Origin: Rhodocytophaga aerolata
Lineage (GTDB): Bacteria; Bacteroidota; Bacteroidia; Cytophagales; 172606-1
Direction of reading: 5' to 3'
Assembly: GCF_030503435.1 (NCBI RefSeq)
Contig: NZ_JAUKPO010000018.1
Location: 62,001-126,000, forward strand
DNA length: 64,000 bases
Below are positions 25,706 to 35,184 of the stretch, in pieces (position 1 is the first letter of the stretch; each line of letters starts with the position of its first letter). A program made the position numbers and the translations under genes. Under the pieces are notes generated by a model. That model saw only the letters and a list, made by a program, of their open reading frames with translations, was not told the origin of the DNA and ran no database searches.

Positions 25706-26314
25706 TTACCTTACTTTCAGATAGGCCATCAGCATTTCTGGGACTATTTTTTTACGTTCTTCCATAAATTTGCGAAAGCCTTCTTCATCCATATCTCCGA
25801 TATAGGAAATAATAGGACGTGCCAGAAAAGGGAAAACCACATTGCCCATAATAGAAAATATCACATGCAGAGGGGCAACTTCCCGGATATTACCTTTGGC
25901 AATTTCCTCCTTCAGCTGCTTGGTGAAATAAGCTGTATGGATTACCTCTTTTACATGCATTTCCTTGAAAAGCAGGCTTCCCTCCTCTCTGTTTTCAGAT
26001 AACACAAATAGGGGCATAAGTGGGTTTTCCATAATAAGATCCGTATAGCGGTCTACTATCTTCCATATCTTTACCTCAAAAGGAGTCTCTTCGTTAAGTA
26101 GTAAAATCATTTTTCCAAAAAAAGCACGGAAAGATTCCATATAGATACTTTTAAAAAGCTGCTCTTTGCTTCTGAAATAATAATTGACCAAAGCCACATT
26201 GACATCTGCCTCTTGAGCTATCTGGCGAATCTTTGTTCCCTCATAGCCATACTTTAAGAACACCCGTTTAGCTGCTTCCTTAATACGTGTTTCCGTATCT
26301 AATTCTTTTTCCAT
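25706..26314 (-). CDS. TetR-family transcriptional regulator of the efflux operon
   Basis: A 202-residue regulator: helix-turn-helix at about 25-45 (TKIRQIAQEADVNVALVNYYFRSKEQLF, the YYF motif being typical of TetR proteins) and an all-helical ligand-binding domain behind it. The gene lies directly upstream of the TolC-HlyD-ABC operon and on the same strand. Matching palindromes before its own start and before tolC indicate autoregulation plus repression of the pump, released when a pump substrate binds. Gene order recalls E. coli CecR (YbiH) with YbhGFSR. Confidence 0.93.
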   Translation of the reverse strand: MEKELDTETRIKEAAKRVFLKYGYEGTKIRQIAQEADVNVALVNYYFRSKEQLFKSIYMESFRAFFGKMILLLNEETPFEVKIWKIVDRYTDLIMENPLMPLFVLSENREEGSLLFKEMHVKEVIHTAYFTKQLKEEIAKGNIREVAPLHVIFSIMGNVVFPFLARPIISYIGDMDEEGFRKFMEERKKIVPEMLMAYLKVR

Positions 26315-26353
26315 GTGTGTAAGTTAGGCAAAGATATACACAAGATAAATATA

Positions 26354-26378
26354 AAACAAGTGTTTTAAACATTTGTTT
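26354..26378. promoter_or_regulatory. TetR operator copy 2, upstream of tetR
   Basis: AAACAAGTGTTT-T-AAACATTTGTTT, a palindrome with 11 of 12 half-site positions matching, 40 bp before the tetR start. The shared core TGTTTTAAACATTTGTTTAA occurs in both copies. Confidence 0.75.
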
Positions 26379-27037
26379 AAATATTAATTTACAGTTCAAC
26401 ACATTTACTTGTAAGTTTTAAATAACTACTTCCGATACATTTCTTTTTGAAAGTACTCCTACACTTGATTATGTACAGGTCTCTACCTTATAATCTAGGT
26501 GAGTAAAACAAGTCCATTTACCGATCCTTTTGTACGAGTCCTGCACCAAAGCTCTCTAACTATTCCTGAACGAAGCAGATATTTATTGCCATACAAGGTT
26601 CATTTGAACTGCCGCCTCATTTGTCAAAACTCCAAACTACTTGCTGTTTTATTCTTTACCAGTTAACTAAATGAATCGTTTGCTATGCCCGGAAGAATCA
26701 ATTCCTACAGTTCTTTTATTCAGCAAGCAGGTGGCCTTTTTGCTACAAGAGTTTTGCTTTTATAAAGCCAATTTCCGCTGATGTGTGTATTTACTCTGGA
26801 AAAATACACGTCTGCAGCGGGCATAAAAAATAGGTATGTTTCCTGGTACTTTCATTGCATTGTAGTAGATATTGATCCGGAGATTTCATAAATAGGAGAG
26901 AAAGTTTAGTCCCTTAAAGATACTCGCAGACTAAACATACACACTAAAATTACCTTTTTTGTCCAGGTCAAGGGTATCTTTGTCCAGTTTAAGTGCTTAT
27001 ATGCTTCCGGAAGAAATTTGACGTGTAACTTGACTAC
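26379..27037. other. Intergenic region between tetR and the LytS-type gene
   Basis: About 660 bp between divergently read genes. Apart from the operator at 26354-26378 I see no gene, long repeat or clear promoter box. Confidence 0.4.
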
Positions 27038-28009
27038 GTGAAAAGAGGGTTGATACATAAGGCCTCGATTACGGCACCCATTATTGCTATGTATGGGTTG
27101 GCCCCTGTCTACCTGTTTAGTTCAATGGGCTGGTTACAGTTTTTAGTAAGCTATACGACACTCACCCTGGGTATCTTATTTTTCTGGTTTTTCAATATCT
27201 ATCTGACAGAAAAAAACATCCGAACGGGCACCAGGTATATAATCAGTTATTTATCCACTTTCCTGCTTCACTCTGGTACTGTATTCATCGCAACCGTATC
27301 CGAGGGACAAATAAACCCAGGTAGTTTGATTATCTATTCAGTGGTAGGCACATTGGCCGTTAATACTATTATTCTCATTATCATCCATTCCGATTTGCTC
27401 AAGCACAAAAAAGACCTGGCTGAGTTAGAAATTGGGAAGCTAAAAGTAGTAAATCTGGAAGCGCAGAAAAAGGTACTTTTACAGCAATTGCAGCCCCACT
27501 TCCTGTTCAATGCTATGAGCACCTTAAAGTCCTTGATAAGCGAAAACCCGCAAACGGCTGCTGATTATACCGTGAAGTTGTCGGAGTTTTTGCGCTACTC
27601 TGTCCAGTACCAGAACCATGAGCTGGTTTCTTTGAAAGAGGAACTGCAGTTTACTAGCGATTATATAGAACTTCAGCAGGTCAGGTTTGGAAATGCCTTG
27701 CATGTTCAAATTAGTATTCCCCAAGCGGCTTTAGCTATGAAATTGCCCGTTTTTGCCTTGCAGTCAATGGTTGAAAATGCCATCAAGCACAATGGGTTTA
27801 CGGAGAAAAAGCCTCTTACCATTGACATAACATTTGAGCATACCAGCCTGCGGATTGCCAATAATAAGTCGCCCAGGGCTGTGGGAAAAACCTCGGGTAC
27901 CGGGCTCAAAAACCTGAGCGAACGGTATCAGATAATTTCAGGGAAAACACCGGAAATCGCAGAGACCCACACCGGATTTATAGTATTCTTACCCTTACTT
28001 GAACCATGA
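27038..28009 (+). CDS. LytS/YehU-type sensor histidine kinase
   Basis: A 323-residue kinase with four hydrophobic helices in the first 115 residues, then a short linker and the His_kinase domain. The phospho-acceptor is H154 in QLQPHFLFNAMSTLKSLI, followed by the N-box SMVENAIKHN and the glycine box GKTSGTGLKNLSERY. There is no periplasmic sensor domain, so the signal is probably sensed in or near the membrane. The start is GTG 27038; an ATG at 27089 would remove 17 residues and is possible. The gene overlaps the LytTR regulator by 4 bp, so they form one unit. Confidence 0.92.
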   Translation: MKRGLIHKASITAPIIAMYGLAPVYLFSSMGWLQFLVSYTTLTLGILFFWFFNIYLTEKNIRTGTRYIISYLSTFLLHSGTVFIATVSEGQINPGSLIIYSVVGTLAVNTIILIIIHSDLLKHKKDLAELEIGKLKVVNLEAQKKVLLQQLQPHFLFNAMSTLKSLISENPQTAADYTVKLSEFLRYSVQYQNHELVSLKEELQFTSDYIELQQVRFGNALHVQISIPQAALAMKLPVFALQSMVENAIKHNGFTEKKPLTIDITFEHTSLRIANNKSPRAVGKTSGTGLKNLSERYQIISGKTPEIAETHTGFIVFLPLLEP

Positions 28010-28764
28010 AAATAGTCATCATCGAAGATGAAAAACTGACGGCAAAAGACCTGGCCGCTACCATACGCGGCGTAGAGCCGGATGCAGAAATATTGCCTTT
28101 TTTGTATTCTGTGGAAGAGGCCGTCCGGTTTTTTGAGCAGCAGCCGGAGGTGGATTTGATATTTTCAGATATCGAACTGGGCGACGGATTAAGTTTTGAT
28201 ATTTTTGAGCAGGTAAATACACAGACACCCATCATTTTTTGCACCGCCTATCAGCAATATGCGCTGGAAGCTTTTCAGACATTGGGCATCGATTATGTAC
28301 TCAAACCCTTCAATAAGCAAGCCATTGAGAAAACCCTGCAAAAGTTCAAGCAGCTAAAAGACAAGCTTGCCAAAAAAAACGATAATCTGGATAGCCTGAT
28401 TGGTTCCTTAAAAAATAGCCTGCTTCACAATATTCCTTCCGTAATCGTATATCAAGGCGAAAAAATCATCCCTATCAGCGGCAGTGATATCGCTTTTTTT
28501 TTCATCGAAAATGAGGGCACATTTGCCTATACGTTTGCCCAGAAAAAGTATCCTGTCAGCCAGAAATTAGACAAACTCGAGCAGACATTTCCTTCTTTTT
28601 TCAGAGCCAACCGGCAGTTTCTGATTAACCGCAAAGCCGTAAAAGACGCCTCGCAGTACTTTAACCGTAAAATGCTTATCAACCTGCTGTTCCCCTACAA
28701 AGAGCCCATAGTAGTGGGAAAACTCAAAACCACCGAGTTTATCCACTGGCTTTCTCAACAATAA
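28006..28764 (+). CDS. LytTR-family response regulator
   Basis: A 252-residue regulator: receiver domain (about 1-118, phospho-acceptor D55 in FSDIELGDG, acidic pair E7/D8, conserved K in DYVLKPF) and a C-terminal LytTR DNA-binding domain (about 145-250, with FFRANRQFLINRKAV). It is full length for the AlgR/LytR class. ATG overlaps the kinase stop. It stands just before the DUF2147 protein and the TolC-HlyD-ABC export genes, and most likely controls them. Confidence 0.95.
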   Translation: MKIVIIEDEKLTAKDLAATIRGVEPDAEILPFLYSVEEAVRFFEQQPEVDLIFSDIELGDGLSFDIFEQVNTQTPIIFCTAYQQYALEAFQTLGIDYVLKPFNKQAIEKTLQKFKQLKDKLAKKNDNLDSLIGSLKNSLLHNIPSVIVYQGEKIIPISGSDIAFFFIENEGTFAYTFAQKKYPVSQKLDKLEQTFPSFFRANRQFLINRKAVKDASQYFNRKMLINLLFPYKEPIVVGKLKTTEFIHWLSQQ

Positions 28765-28873
28765 GCCTTCCCATTTCCCTGTCCATTTGGGAGAAAGTTT
28801 TGTCCGGTTCGCCTGCATAGCCATTGTGCAGTTTTTTTTGTGTCTACACTTTTGTATCAAACATAAGTAGCTG

Positions 28874-29263
28874 ATGCCCATGAAACGCCTGATTCTCTTC
28901 GGTTTATTGACTCTACTAACCTGTGTGTTTACCGGCCATAGTGCCGCAGCCCAGGGGGCTGATACTATTTTGGGAAAGTGGCAGGATGCCGCCCACCCCG
29001 AAAAGCAAGTGGAGTTTCATAAAAAAGATAGCCAATATACCGGCAAAGTGATCAATGACCCGAAAAATCCATCCAGAAACAATGCCATCCTGTTCAGAGA
29101 ACTGGTATGGAACAACACAAACAAGACTTATCAGGGAACACTTATCAACCCAGATAATAAGGATGAATACAAAGTGGAAATAAGTCTTCCCGATAACAAC
29201 ACCTTTCAGTTTAAAGCGGGCAAGTTCATATTCTCCAGAACCTTCATTTTTAAACGGATTTAA
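28874..29263 (+). CDS. DUF2147-like secreted protein
   Basis: A 129-residue protein. The start is ATG at 28874 or 28880 (MKRLILFGLLTLLTCVF), giving a signal peptide cleaved near SAAAQG. The mature part has the compact beta-sheet pattern of DUF2147: GKWQDAAHPEKQVEFHKKDSQY, then YTGKVIN and the C-terminal FSRTFIFKRI. The function of this family is not established; members are often found with envelope stress or transport genes. Two bases separate it from the TolC gene that follows. Confidence 0.8.
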   Translation: MPMKRLILFGLLTLLTCVFTGHSAAAQGADTILGKWQDAAHPEKQVEFHKKDSQYTGKVINDPKNPSRNNAILFRELVWNNTNKTYQGTLINPDNKDEYKVEISLPDNNTFQFKAGKFIFSRTFIFKRI

Positions 29264-29265
29264 TC

Positions 29266-30585
29266 ATGACGAAAGCTTCTTTCTGTATGATGTGTTGCTT
29301 CTGGATAACGCTTTTTACCCACACACGTGCCCAGACAGTGATTAGCAGTTTTGATGAACTCTTGCAGCTGACAGGGGCAAAAAGCCTGACGCTAAAAAAC
29401 ACAGACATCACTATTACCCAAGCCAAAAAAGCCCGGTTGGCTTCACTTATGGGCATTGTTGACCCTACGGGCAGTGTTTCCGGTTCGTACACCAACAACA
29501 CGCAGTTGCCGGTCAGTCTGTTTCCGGCTGAAATATTAGGCGGACAACCCGGCACTTTTCAGGAGGTACCTCTGGGTGTGCAATACCAGACCAATTTCAA
29601 TGCCTACATTGATATAAAACTATTGAACCCGCAAGGCTGGTCAAACCTGAGGCTGGCGAAAATCAATATAGACTTGTCGGAAACAGAGCAGAAGCTGACA
29701 CGCAAACAATTGTATGAAGACATAGCCGCCGTTTATTTTAATATCCTTACCCTGCAAGAGCAACTAACTGCCACCGGACAAAATGTAGCGGCAGCCGATA
29801 CCTTAGCCCAAACGGTTGCCGAAAAATACAGACAAGGCTTAGCCAATGGGCAGGAACTGAACGATAGCCAGGCAACGCTGCTGTCTACACAGGAATCGTA
29901 CCGGCAGATACAGTACTTGGTTGAGCAGCAGATTTTGTCGCTGAAAGTGCTGTGCGATATTCCGGAAACAGAGCAAATTCAGTTCACGCAGCCAGTACAG
30001 GGCAATGTTGATTTGTATACAGTAAACATTTCGGAAAATACCCTGCAGGCTACCAATGCCATGCTCCAGGAGAAGTATGCACAGGTGAATTATTATAAAA
30101 TGGTCAATAGCAACTTGCCCACCTTATCGATAATCGGCTCCAGTACACGCCAGCAGTTTAATACCGTACCCCGGCTTTTCGACAACCGGGTAAACTGGAT
30201 TCCGAGCAGCTATATCGGCTTGCAGATTAGTATGCCCATACCGGGAACCAACTCCATCGCAGGCTTTTACAAAGCCAGGTTCGATTATGAAAGAGCCAGG
30301 AACGGGGCCATACAGGCCAGAGCAAATGCCCAATCGGCGGCAAAGCAGCTACAGGTTGAGTACAACAAGTCCTTTTCGCAATACAAAAACAATCAGCAAG
30401 TGTATGAGCTTCACCGCGATTCGTACCAGAAAAATGCCTTGAACTACCAGGCCGGTATCCTCACCCTCGACCAGACCATTAATAGTTTTAATACCATGGT
30501 TAACAGCCAGTACCAGGCTATTTCGTCCGCCATTCAAGTGCTGCTGACAGAGGCGAAAATCAACATTCATAACAAAATTCAATAA
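29266..30585 (+). CDS. TolC-family outer-membrane protein of the second export system
   Basis: A 439-residue protein with a signal peptide (MTKASFCMMCCFWITLFTHTRAQ) and two helical repeats typical of OEP channels (residues about 30-215 and 235-435), with the conserved long Gln/Asn/Ala-rich coiled coils (NAQSAAKQLQVEYNKSFSQY). It is not closely similar to the TolC at 24364. It is translationally close to the DUF2147 gene (2 bp) and the HlyD gene (4 bp), so the export operon is tight. Confidence 0.92.
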   Translation: MTKASFCMMCCFWITLFTHTRAQTVISSFDELLQLTGAKSLTLKNTDITITQAKKARLASLMGIVDPTGSVSGSYTNNTQLPVSLFPAEILGGQPGTFQEVPLGVQYQTNFNAYIDIKLLNPQGWSNLRLAKINIDLSETEQKLTRKQLYEDIAAVYFNILTLQEQLTATGQNVAAADTLAQTVAEKYRQGLANGQELNDSQATLLSTQESYRQIQYLVEQQILSLKVLCDIPETEQIQFTQPVQGNVDLYTVNISENTLQATNAMLQEKYAQVNYYKMVNSNLPTLSIIGSSTRQQFNTVPRLFDNRVNWIPSSYIGLQISMPIPGTNSIAGFYKARFDYERARNGAIQARANAQSAAKQLQVEYNKSFSQYKNNQQVYELHRDSYQKNALNYQAGILTLDQTINSFNTMVNSQYQAISSAIQVLLTEAKINIHNKIQ

Positions 30586-30589
30586 ACTC

Positions 30590-31687
30590 ATGAAATCAAT
30601 CCTAATTATGGTGATTGTGGCCATTTTCGGGCTTATTTCCTGCGGCAGGCAGACAGAAGAAACCAGGCCTATCCGGAAAGATGTCACCGAAACGGTGTTT
30701 GCCTCCGGCACTTTAGAAGCCGAAGGCACCTATAGTCTGACGGCGAGGGCCGAGGGGTATATCTCCGACCTGTCGTTCCAGGAAAACGACCTGATTCAAA
30801 AAGGCCAGACCTTAGCCGTGATTGATAACCAGCAGAACCTGATTAATGCCAGAAGCGGACGCGTACTGTATGACATTGCCCAGGCCAATACCTCACCGGA
30901 TGCACCGCAACTGGTGCAGGCAAAAAATGCCATGGAGCAGGCAAAGAAGCAAATGGAGTATAATTTAACGCAGGTTGACCGGTATAAAAAACTCCTGGAA
31001 GCCAATAGTATTTCACGGGCTGATTACGAAAAAACAGAACTGCAGTACCAGTCTGCCAGAACAGAGTACGAAAATGCCCGGCAGAATTATGCGCAGCTGA
31101 AACGGCAAGCCGAGCAGCAGCTGGTAATTAACCGTTCGCAGAAAGACATCAATGCCACCTTATCAGGTTACAACCAGATTCGTGCCGTGAAAGCGGGGCG
31201 TGTGTTGAAAAAACTCAAGCAGGCAGGGGATTTTGTAGCTCAGGGAGAAGTAATTGCCCTGATTGGCGAAGCCCGGTCTATGTATGCCAGAGTCAATGTA
31301 GATGAGGGGAGCATTGGTAAAATTAAGGTGGGGCAGCCGGCTGTTATCGGGTTAAACATCAATAAACAAAAAACCTACCGGGGCGAAGTGGCCGAAATAC
31401 TTCCCACCTTTGAGGAAGCCACACAGTCGTTTGTCTGCAAAATCTATTTCAAAGACAGCCTGGATTTCAATATTGCCGGTACGCAGTTGCAGGTAAATAT
31501 CATCGTAGACACCACCAAAAATGCCCTGCTCATTCCCAGAAAGTACCTGGGCTACGATAATGAAGTTCGTATTAAAGGCGAAGATAAACCCCGGAAAATA
31601 GAAACCAAACTAGTGAGCAGTGAGTGGGTGCAGGTGCTGTCGGGCATGGATGAAAATGCGGTTTTAATCACCGAAAACGGACAATAA
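30590..31687 (+). CDS. HlyD/MacA-type periplasmic adaptor lipoprotein
   Basis: A 365-residue adaptor: lipobox LISC with cysteine near residue 19, lipoyl half (about 50-85, TARAEGYISDLSFQENDLI), coiled-coil hairpin (about 95-190, with ARTEYENARQNYAQLKRQAEQQ), second lipoyl half (IRAVKAGRVLKKLKQAGDFV near 200), beta-barrel and membrane-proximal domains. It resembles MacA more than RND adaptors, which fits the FtsX-type permease encoded next. It links that permease to the TolC protein. Confidence 0.92.
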   Translation: MKSILIMVIVAIFGLISCGRQTEETRPIRKDVTETVFASGTLEAEGTYSLTARAEGYISDLSFQENDLIQKGQTLAVIDNQQNLINARSGRVLYDIAQANTSPDAPQLVQAKNAMEQAKKQMEYNLTQVDRYKKLLEANSISRADYEKTELQYQSARTEYENARQNYAQLKRQAEQQLVINRSQKDINATLSGYNQIRAVKAGRVLKKLKQAGDFVAQGEVIALIGEARSMYARVNVDEGSIGKIKVGQPAVIGLNINKQKTYRGEVAEILPTFEEATQSFVCKIYFKDSLDFNIAGTQLQVNIIVDTTKNALLIPRKYLGYDNEVRIKGEDKPRKIETKLVSSEWVQVLSGMDENAVLITENGQ

Positions 31688-31688
31688 T

Positions 31689-32921
31689 ATGAGGCTGAAA
31701 GTAAACTACGACATTGCGTTCACGCATATCCTCACCCGCAAAAAGCAAACCCTGGTTGCGGCTATGGGGGTTACAGTGGGTATTGCTTTGTACATTTTTT
31801 CTAACTCCATTGTATCTGGGGTAAGCAGTTATACCAAATTGAATATGTTTAAAACCATACCACATATCCGCATACATAAGGAAGATGAAATTAGTAAATC
31901 ACTTATTGCAACCGACAGCACTACTTTCAACCTGATAAGCAACCCCAAAATTACCACTACCAGTAAGACAATTATCAACCCATATGGACTTATTGACCAG
32001 TTGAAAAAGCAACCCTATGTATTGAATGCGGCTCCGCAGGTAAATGTAGATTTGTTTTACAGCAGCGGCAAATCACAGCTCAAAGGCATGGCCAGTGGTA
32101 TAGACGTACAAGCAGCCGATGCCATGTTCAACATCACCAGCACCATGCTGGCAGGCAATCTGGAAAACCTTTCATCGGACTTAAACGGGATTGTGATTGG
32201 GCGAGGAATTGCCGAAAAACTGAACTTGCGGATGGGCGATAACCTGAGCATCATTTCGTCTTTGGGGGTGAGTAAGGTGCTGAAAGTAATTGGTGTGTTT
32301 GCCACCGATAACCGGGCAACTGACGATAGCAAATCCTATATACACCTGGCCACCGCCCAGCAACTCATCGGGGGAAACCCCACTTCCGTAACCGACATTT
32401 ATGTAAAGCTGAGTAATCCGGATTCTTCCGGTGTGTATGCCCCCCGGCTGCAGCAACTCACCCAATACAAAGTAGAAGACTGGCAGATAGAAAATGCCGA
32501 CCAGCTGGCACAAAGCAAACTGACTGGTACCATGACTCCCCTGATTTCCTTCTCTATTATGCTGGTAGCCTCTTTTGGCATTTACAACATCATCAACATG
32601 ACTATTACCCAGAAAATGAACGACATTGCCATTCTGAAAGCCAATGGATTCAAAGGGAAAGATATCATCAAGATATTCCTGACTGAAGCCTTTATCATGG
32701 GCGCTTTCGGAACGCTGCTGGGGGTAAGTATCGGGGCCATACTGGTGTATATAGCCAAAGGAATTTATGTGGGCCCGCCGGTGGGGTATTTCCCAGTCCG
32801 GTTTGATGCATCCATTTTTATTTCCGGCATCTTCTTCGGCCTGTTTGTATCCCTGGGAGCAGGGTATTTTCCGGCCAGAAAAGCTGCAAAAATTGACCCG
32901 GTTGACATCTTCAGAAAGTAA
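31689..32921 (+). CDS. MacB/FtsX-type ABC transporter permease
   Basis: A 410-residue permease with the four-helix MacB/FtsX plan: helix 1 at about 19-39, periplasmic domain (about 45-275), then helices at about 280-302, 335-358 and 370-392. The C-terminus GYFPARKAAKIDPVDIFRK is the family hallmark. The N-terminal ATPase of true MacB is absent; a separate LolD-like ATPase is encoded at 33140. Such mechanotransmission complexes expel substrates from the periplasm through TolC and do not transport them across the inner membrane. Confidence 0.93.
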   Translation: MRLKVNYDIAFTHILTRKKQTLVAAMGVTVGIALYIFSNSIVSGVSSYTKLNMFKTIPHIRIHKEDEISKSLIATDSTTFNLISNPKITTTSKTIINPYGLIDQLKKQPYVLNAAPQVNVDLFYSSGKSQLKGMASGIDVQAADAMFNITSTMLAGNLENLSSDLNGIVIGRGIAEKLNLRMGDNLSIISSLGVSKVLKVIGVFATDNRATDDSKSYIHLATAQQLIGGNPTSVTDIYVKLSNPDSSGVYAPRLQQLTQYKVEDWQIENADQLAQSKLTGTMTPLISFSIMLVASFGIYNIINMTITQKMNDIAILKANGFKGKDIIKIFLTEAFIMGAFGTLLGVSIGAILVYIAKGIYVGPPVGYFPVRFDASIFISGIFFGLFVSLGAGYFPARKAAKIDPVDIFRK

Positions 32922-32941
32922 TACCAGAATAATCTCTTTAA

Positions 32942-33131
32942 CAAACGATAACAGCCTTTGCAAAAGACGCCTTAGACCCTTACAGGGCAACTCTTGGCAT
33001 TATCAGTGGGTTTGTGCGGATTCTATACAGCGGTGTTGCAAAGGTGAGCCCCACCCGGCCTTGAGGGCAAAGCTTACGAAAAGGTGTACGAGCAAGGCTT
33101 ACTACGCAAGGTCGATTTTATAATTGTATAA
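32942..33131 (+). pseudogene. Possible frameshifted gene remnant inside the export operon
   Basis: The 218-bp gap between permease and ATPase is unusual for this tight operon. It holds two coding-like pieces in different frames: 32942-33064, ending GVAKVSPTRP, and 33057-33131, GLEGKAYEKVYEQGLLRKVDF and so on. They join with a single-base shift near 33058. I do not recognise the family. This may be the residue of a lost gene, or a chance reading. Confidence 0.25.
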
Positions 33132-33139
33132 ACTATACT

Positions 33140-33838
33140 ATGAAAAAAGAAGTCATTTTAGCTACCAAAGGCCTGAGCAAATACTTTCTTGAGCCGGTAA
33201 AGTTCAAAGTACTGGATGATGTAAGTTTTGAGGTGATGAAAGGCGAGTTTCTGACTATTGTAGGCAAAAGCGGTTCAGGGAAATCCACCTTGTTGTATTG
33301 CCTGAGCACTATGGATACAGATTATGAAGGAGAACTGCTGATCAGTAACCAGCGGATAACCGGGCAAAAAGCCGATACCCTGGCCTCTATCCGGAATGAA
33401 AAAATCGGATTTGTGTTTCAATTCCATTACCTGCTGCCTGAGTTTAGCTGCCTCAAAAATGTAATGATTCCTGCGCTAAAGCTGGGTGAACACAGCTATG
33501 AAGAAATTGAAGAAAAAGCTTACGAAAAATTAAACATACTGGGCCTGGCCGACCAGGCTTTAAAAGATGCCTCAAAGTTAAGCGGCGGGCAACAACAACG
33601 GGTAGCCATTGCCCGGGCATTAATTAACGAACCAGACATTATCATGGGCGACGAACCCACAGGCAACCTGGATAGTAAAAACACAGCCATTGTATTTGAC
33701 ATCTTCCAGCAGATTGCACAGGACTACGGCCAGACCATTATTGCCGTAACCCACGACAACGACTTTGCCAAAGCCAGCCACCGGACGATTGAGATGGCAG
33801 ATGGAAAAATTATTAGTCACCAGAAAATTTTTGAATAG
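33140..33838 (+). CDS. LolD-type ABC transporter ATPase
   Basis: A 232-residue ATPase of the MacB/LolD class: Walker [10 protein letters not shown] near 43-51, Q-loop [13 protein letters not shown], signature [16 protein letters not shown] near 144-159, Walker [14 protein letters not shown] and H-loop AVTHDNDFA. It supplies the energy for the FtsX-type permease at 31689. It starts after an unusual 218-bp gap that may contain a remnant gene, and the following broken DoxX-like gene begins directly after its stop. Confidence 0.95.
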   Translation: MKKEVILATKGLSKYFLEPVKFKVLDDVSFEVMKGEFLTIVGKSGSGKSTLLYCLSTMDTDYEGELLISNQRITGQKADTLASIRNEKIGFVFQFHYLLPEFSCLKNVMIPALKLGEHSYEEIEEKAYEKLNILGLADQALKDASKLSGGQQQRVAIARALINEPDIIMGDEPTGNLDSKNTAIVFDIFQQIAQDYGQTIIAVTHDNDFAKASHRTIEMADGKIISHQKIFE

Positions 33839-34159
33839 ATGAAAGATCTCAGAAATTACTTCTATTTCCTACCTGCTTTTCTCTTAAGCCTGATTGCCTT
33901 GATTAAAATATTGATCTATTTTCAGAATCCAAGCCGGCTTCCTCTACCCCAGCTTGCCATGTTGGAGTTGTGTTGCCTGCTGCTTTTTGTAAGCCCGAGA
34001 ACGGTAACTATAGGCTTCTTTCTACTATGCAGTTAGCTGGGTGGTGCCATTGCCGTAAACCTGATTACCGGCCTCAGCAGCCTGGTAGCTCCAGCCCTCA
34101 CACTTACTCTGTTCAGGATTAGTATGTTTGTGAAAAACAGGCTACTCTTCCTTCGCTAG
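33839..34159 (+). pseudogene. DoxX-like membrane protein broken by an in-frame TAG
   Basis: An ATG directly after the ATPase stop opens a 65-codon frame that ends at TAG 34034-34036. The same frame then continues uninterrupted for another 40 codons to TAG 34157-34159. Read through, it gives about 107 residues with four hydrophobic segments. The stop replaces one residue in the context FFLLCS-stop-LGGAIAVNLI, where DoxX-like proteins typically have a tyrosine (SYLGGAIA). A single point change (TAT or TAC to TAG) therefore explains it. Either a recent nonsense mutation or a sequencing error is likely; readthrough is less likely. Confidence 0.65.
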
Positions 34160-34172
34160 ACGATAGGTATTT

Positions 34173-34373
34173 ATGGATACCTATTCAATATTTTTGCTCT
34201 ACCTGTTAGGCGCTTTTCAGGTCTTGTTTGCAGTTTCTGCCCTTTGGATAGGTTATTTTACCTATCAGACAAATAAAATATGCCAATGTCTGACAAATCC
34301 TATTTATGTTTCACATTTGGCAAGTTCACATTCTGTGAATTCCTTCGATAAGAATTCTGATCCATCTTTTTAA
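34173..34373 (+). CDS. Doubtful small membrane ORF
   Basis: A 66-codon frame with one hydrophobic stretch (IFLLYLLGAFQVLFAVSALWIGYF). It starts 13 bp after the DoxX-like pseudogene. The C-terminal half is polar, with no recognisable motif. It could be a real small protein, or a fragment of neighbouring decay. Confidence 0.25.
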   Translation: MDTYSIFLLYLLGAFQVLFAVSALWIGYFTYQTNKICQCLTNPIYVSHLASSHSVNSFDKNSDPSF

Positions 34374-34446
34374 TAAGCAGTATTCAACTTTACATCACAG
34401 CAGACAAATTAAGCTCCTTGCCATATTTTCTTCTTAAAGTAAAAGC

Positions 34447-34890
34447 TTACTTTTTGTAAGTAATAATGAGCGTTAAATCTTCTTTGCCACTTTGGGCTAG
34501 TCCATGTGAGCTTCCCGTGCGTGTAAGAATAGCATCTCCTGCTTTTACGTGCATTTGCTGACCATTGATCATCATTACTCCTGTGCCTGACAGAATATAA
34601 TAGACCTCATCTTCGGCTTGTGTATGATATCCAATGGTAGCACCTGCATGAAGCACCCGCTTGCGGAATGCAAACTCATAACCCGCTGCTTGTTCAAAAA
34701 AAGAATAGCCTGTTGAACTGCCTTTCCCATTATGTGGACTTGCTCCTTTTTTCTCAACCTCACTATCCCGCTCAAAAATGTATCCTTGATCTGGAATAAA
34801 TTTGGCTAGTTTATAGGAAGCCAAACCGATCATGGAAATAACTAGCACGAAGATCAAAAGTGGTTTCATAGGAGAAATATTTTCTTTCAT
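34447..34890 (-). CDS. Membrane-anchored cupin-domain protein
   Basis: A 147-residue protein with an N-terminal hydrophobic anchor (PLLIFVLVISMIGLASYKLA) and a single cupin barrel. The metal-binding cupin motifs are visible: HTQAEDEVYYILSG (motif 1, H and E) and a second with GSSHGLAQ (motif 2, H). A start at the second methionine (34869, MKPLLIF) would give a more normal signal. Single-domain cupins bind a metal and small molecule; this one would face the periplasm. Its stop is convergent with the plus-strand genes, and it seems to be a single-gene unit. Confidence 0.8.
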   Translation of the reverse strand: MKENISPMKPLLIFVLVISMIGLASYKLAKFIPDQGYIFERDSEVEKKGASPHNGKGSSTGYSFFEQAAGYEFAFRKRVLHAGATIGYHTQAEDEVYYILSGTGVMMINGQQMHVKAGDAILTRTGSSHGLAQSGKEDLTLIITYKK

Positions 34891-35184
34891 AAGTTACCTA
34901 TTTACTGAGACTCCAATCAGGGAATTCTTGGTTTTTACAAGCTCTATTTTGTTAGCAGAACTGGTAACAATAAGCCCATAGCTTCAAAGATAGAACTACT
35001 ACTTAATAGACTATTTGGCTTTCTAATGGGTAGAATTTTCTCACCTAATACTACTGCATTGCTTCCAATTTTTCTATAGCATTAACTTTACAACATATCT
35101 TCTGCAGGTAAATGGATGAACCTATTTACTATACTCTTTTTTCTAGAAATTCAGGTGACTCACGCTTCCGTAACCTTCAATGGA

